Source: JBBSGC01 sp038254525 (lineage in GTDB: Bacteria > Actinomycetota > Actinomycetes > Propionibacteriales > Nocardioidaceae). Taken from it: a stretch of DNA of 13,923 nucleotides. The stretch's first letter is position 1. Each line of letters begins with the position of its first letter. The position numbers were made by a program, and so were the translations under genes. The stretch lies in the NCBI GenBank assembly GCA_038254525.1, contig JBBSGC010000047.1, positions 1 through 13,923 of the forward strand, given 5' to 3'. The notes beneath the pieces were generated by a model, which did no database searches, had not been told where the DNA came from, and saw only the letters and a list, made by a program, of their open reading frames with translations. Positions 13,349 to 13,923 of the stretch are shown here, in pieces.

Positions 13349-13923
13349 ATGAACGACCGTCTCACCGCACTGTCCGACGCCGGCGTCTCCATCTGGCTCG
13401 ACGACCTGTCCCGCGAGCGCATCGCGTCGGGCAACCTGGCCGACCTGGTCAAGGGGTCCTCGGTCGTCGGCGTGACCACCAACCCGACGATCTTCGCCAG
13501 CGCGCTGTCGCATGGCGAGCGCTACAACGAGCAGGTTCGCCAGCTGGCTGCTGACGGTGCGTCCACGGCGGAGGCCATCTTGGCCCTGACCACGACCGAT
13601 GTCCGCGACGCCTGCGACATCCTGGCGCCGGTGGCCGAGCAGACCGACGGTGTCGACGGGCGGGTCTCGATCGAGGTCGACCCCGCAGCCGCCCACGATA
13701 CCGACGAGAGCGTCGCCCAGGCCAAGAAGCTGTGGTCGACGGTGGGCCGCGACAACCTGTTCATCAAGATCCCGGCGACCGTCGAGGGGATCGACGCGAT
13801 CAGCGCCGTACTCGCCGAGGGGATCAACGTCAACGTCACGCTGATCTTCGCGCTCGAGCGCTACCGGGCCGTCATGGACGCCTACCTCAGTGGCCTGGAG
13901 CAGGCTCGGGACAACGGGCACGA
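13349..13923 (+). CDS. tal: Transaldolase, 3' end cut by window
   Basis: The first 191 residues are present. Transaldolase moves a three-carbon dihydroxyacetone unit between sugar phosphates, completing the non-oxidative pentose phosphate pathway with the neighbouring transketolase. The TIM-barrel landmarks are visible: D18 in WLDDLSRERI, VGVTTNPTIF (40-49), SIEVDP (107-112), the Schiff-base lysine K140 in LFIKIPAT and NVTLIFALERY (162-172). The spacing matches the longer actinobacterial-type enzyme of about 370 residues, so about half is missing. The ATG has GAGGAGG 6 nt upstream, within the 16-nt gap after tkt. Assignment is secure. Confidence 0.96.
   Translation, partial: MNDRLTALSDAGVSIWLDDLSRERIASGNLADLVKGSSVVGVTTNPTIFASALSHGERYNEQVRQLAADGASTAEAILALTTTDVRDACDILAPVAEQTDGVDGRVSIEVDPAAAHDTDESVAQAKKLWSTVGRDNLFIKIPATVEGIDAISAVLAEGINVNVTLIFALERYRAVMDAYLSGLEQARDNGH

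Noticed and set aside
1..13923. Search for mobile elements, CRISPR arrays, tRNA/rRNA genes, phage or defence genes
   Set aside because: No transposase or integrase motifs, long direct repeats, spaced repeats or RNA gene signatures were seen; gene content and composition are uniform and housekeeping.

Overview
The window is a gene-dense, high-GC stretch (roughly 70% by eye) with frequent GTG starts, stop/start overlaps and actinobacterial gene families. It looks like the chromosome of an actinobacterium. The order (SufR-led suf operon, divergent ABC transporter/heme A synthase operon, heme O synthase, transketolase, transaldolase) resembles the locus around suf, ctaB, tkt and tal in Mycobacterium tuberculosis. 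A Rieske gene sits between sufD and sufC, an arrangement I recall from Streptomyces-type actinomycetes rather than mycobacteria. I cannot name the genus.

Left part (1-6528, minus strand): a complete Fe-S cluster assembly operon read right to left: sufR (repressor), sufB, sufD, a small Rieske [2Fe-2S] protein, sufC, sufS, sufU and a MIP18/DUF59 gene (sufT type) cut by the left edge. Almost every junction is a stop/start overlap (ATGA, TGATG or 8 bp); the only gap is 15 nt before sufC. SufS and SufU supply sulfur, SufBCD is the ATP-driven scaffold, and SufR carries four Cys spaced to bind a cluster and sense Fe-S status. A candidate promoter with an overlapping SufR operator lies directly at the sufR GTG start.

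Middle part (6529-9757, plus strand): after a 197-nt divergent intergenic region, a tight operon encodes a DrrA-type ABC ATPase (apparently from a leaderless mRNA), an ABC-2 permease, a CtaA/COX15 heme A synthase and a small DUF202 membrane protein. It converges on ctaB (heme O synthase, minus strand, 9875-10834). A strong hairpin between them overlaps the ctaB stop codon. CtaB makes heme O and CtaA converts it to heme A for cytochrome aa3 oxidase, so consecutive steps of one pathway sit in two facing transcription units.

Right part (10841-13923, plus strand): a 260-nt intergenic region with a perfect 15-bp palindrome precedes tkt (transketolase). It is followed 16 nt later by tal (transaldolase), cut by the right edge; together these are the non-oxidative pentose phosphate enzymes.

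I see no mobile element, CRISPR array, tRNA, rRNA or wholly unknown system. The points most worth following are the SufR operator at the start codon, the Rieske protein embedded in suf, an Asn where CtaA usually has a heme-ligand His, the unexplained ABC/DUF202 genes tied to ctaA, and the overlapping hairpins between the convergent operons.
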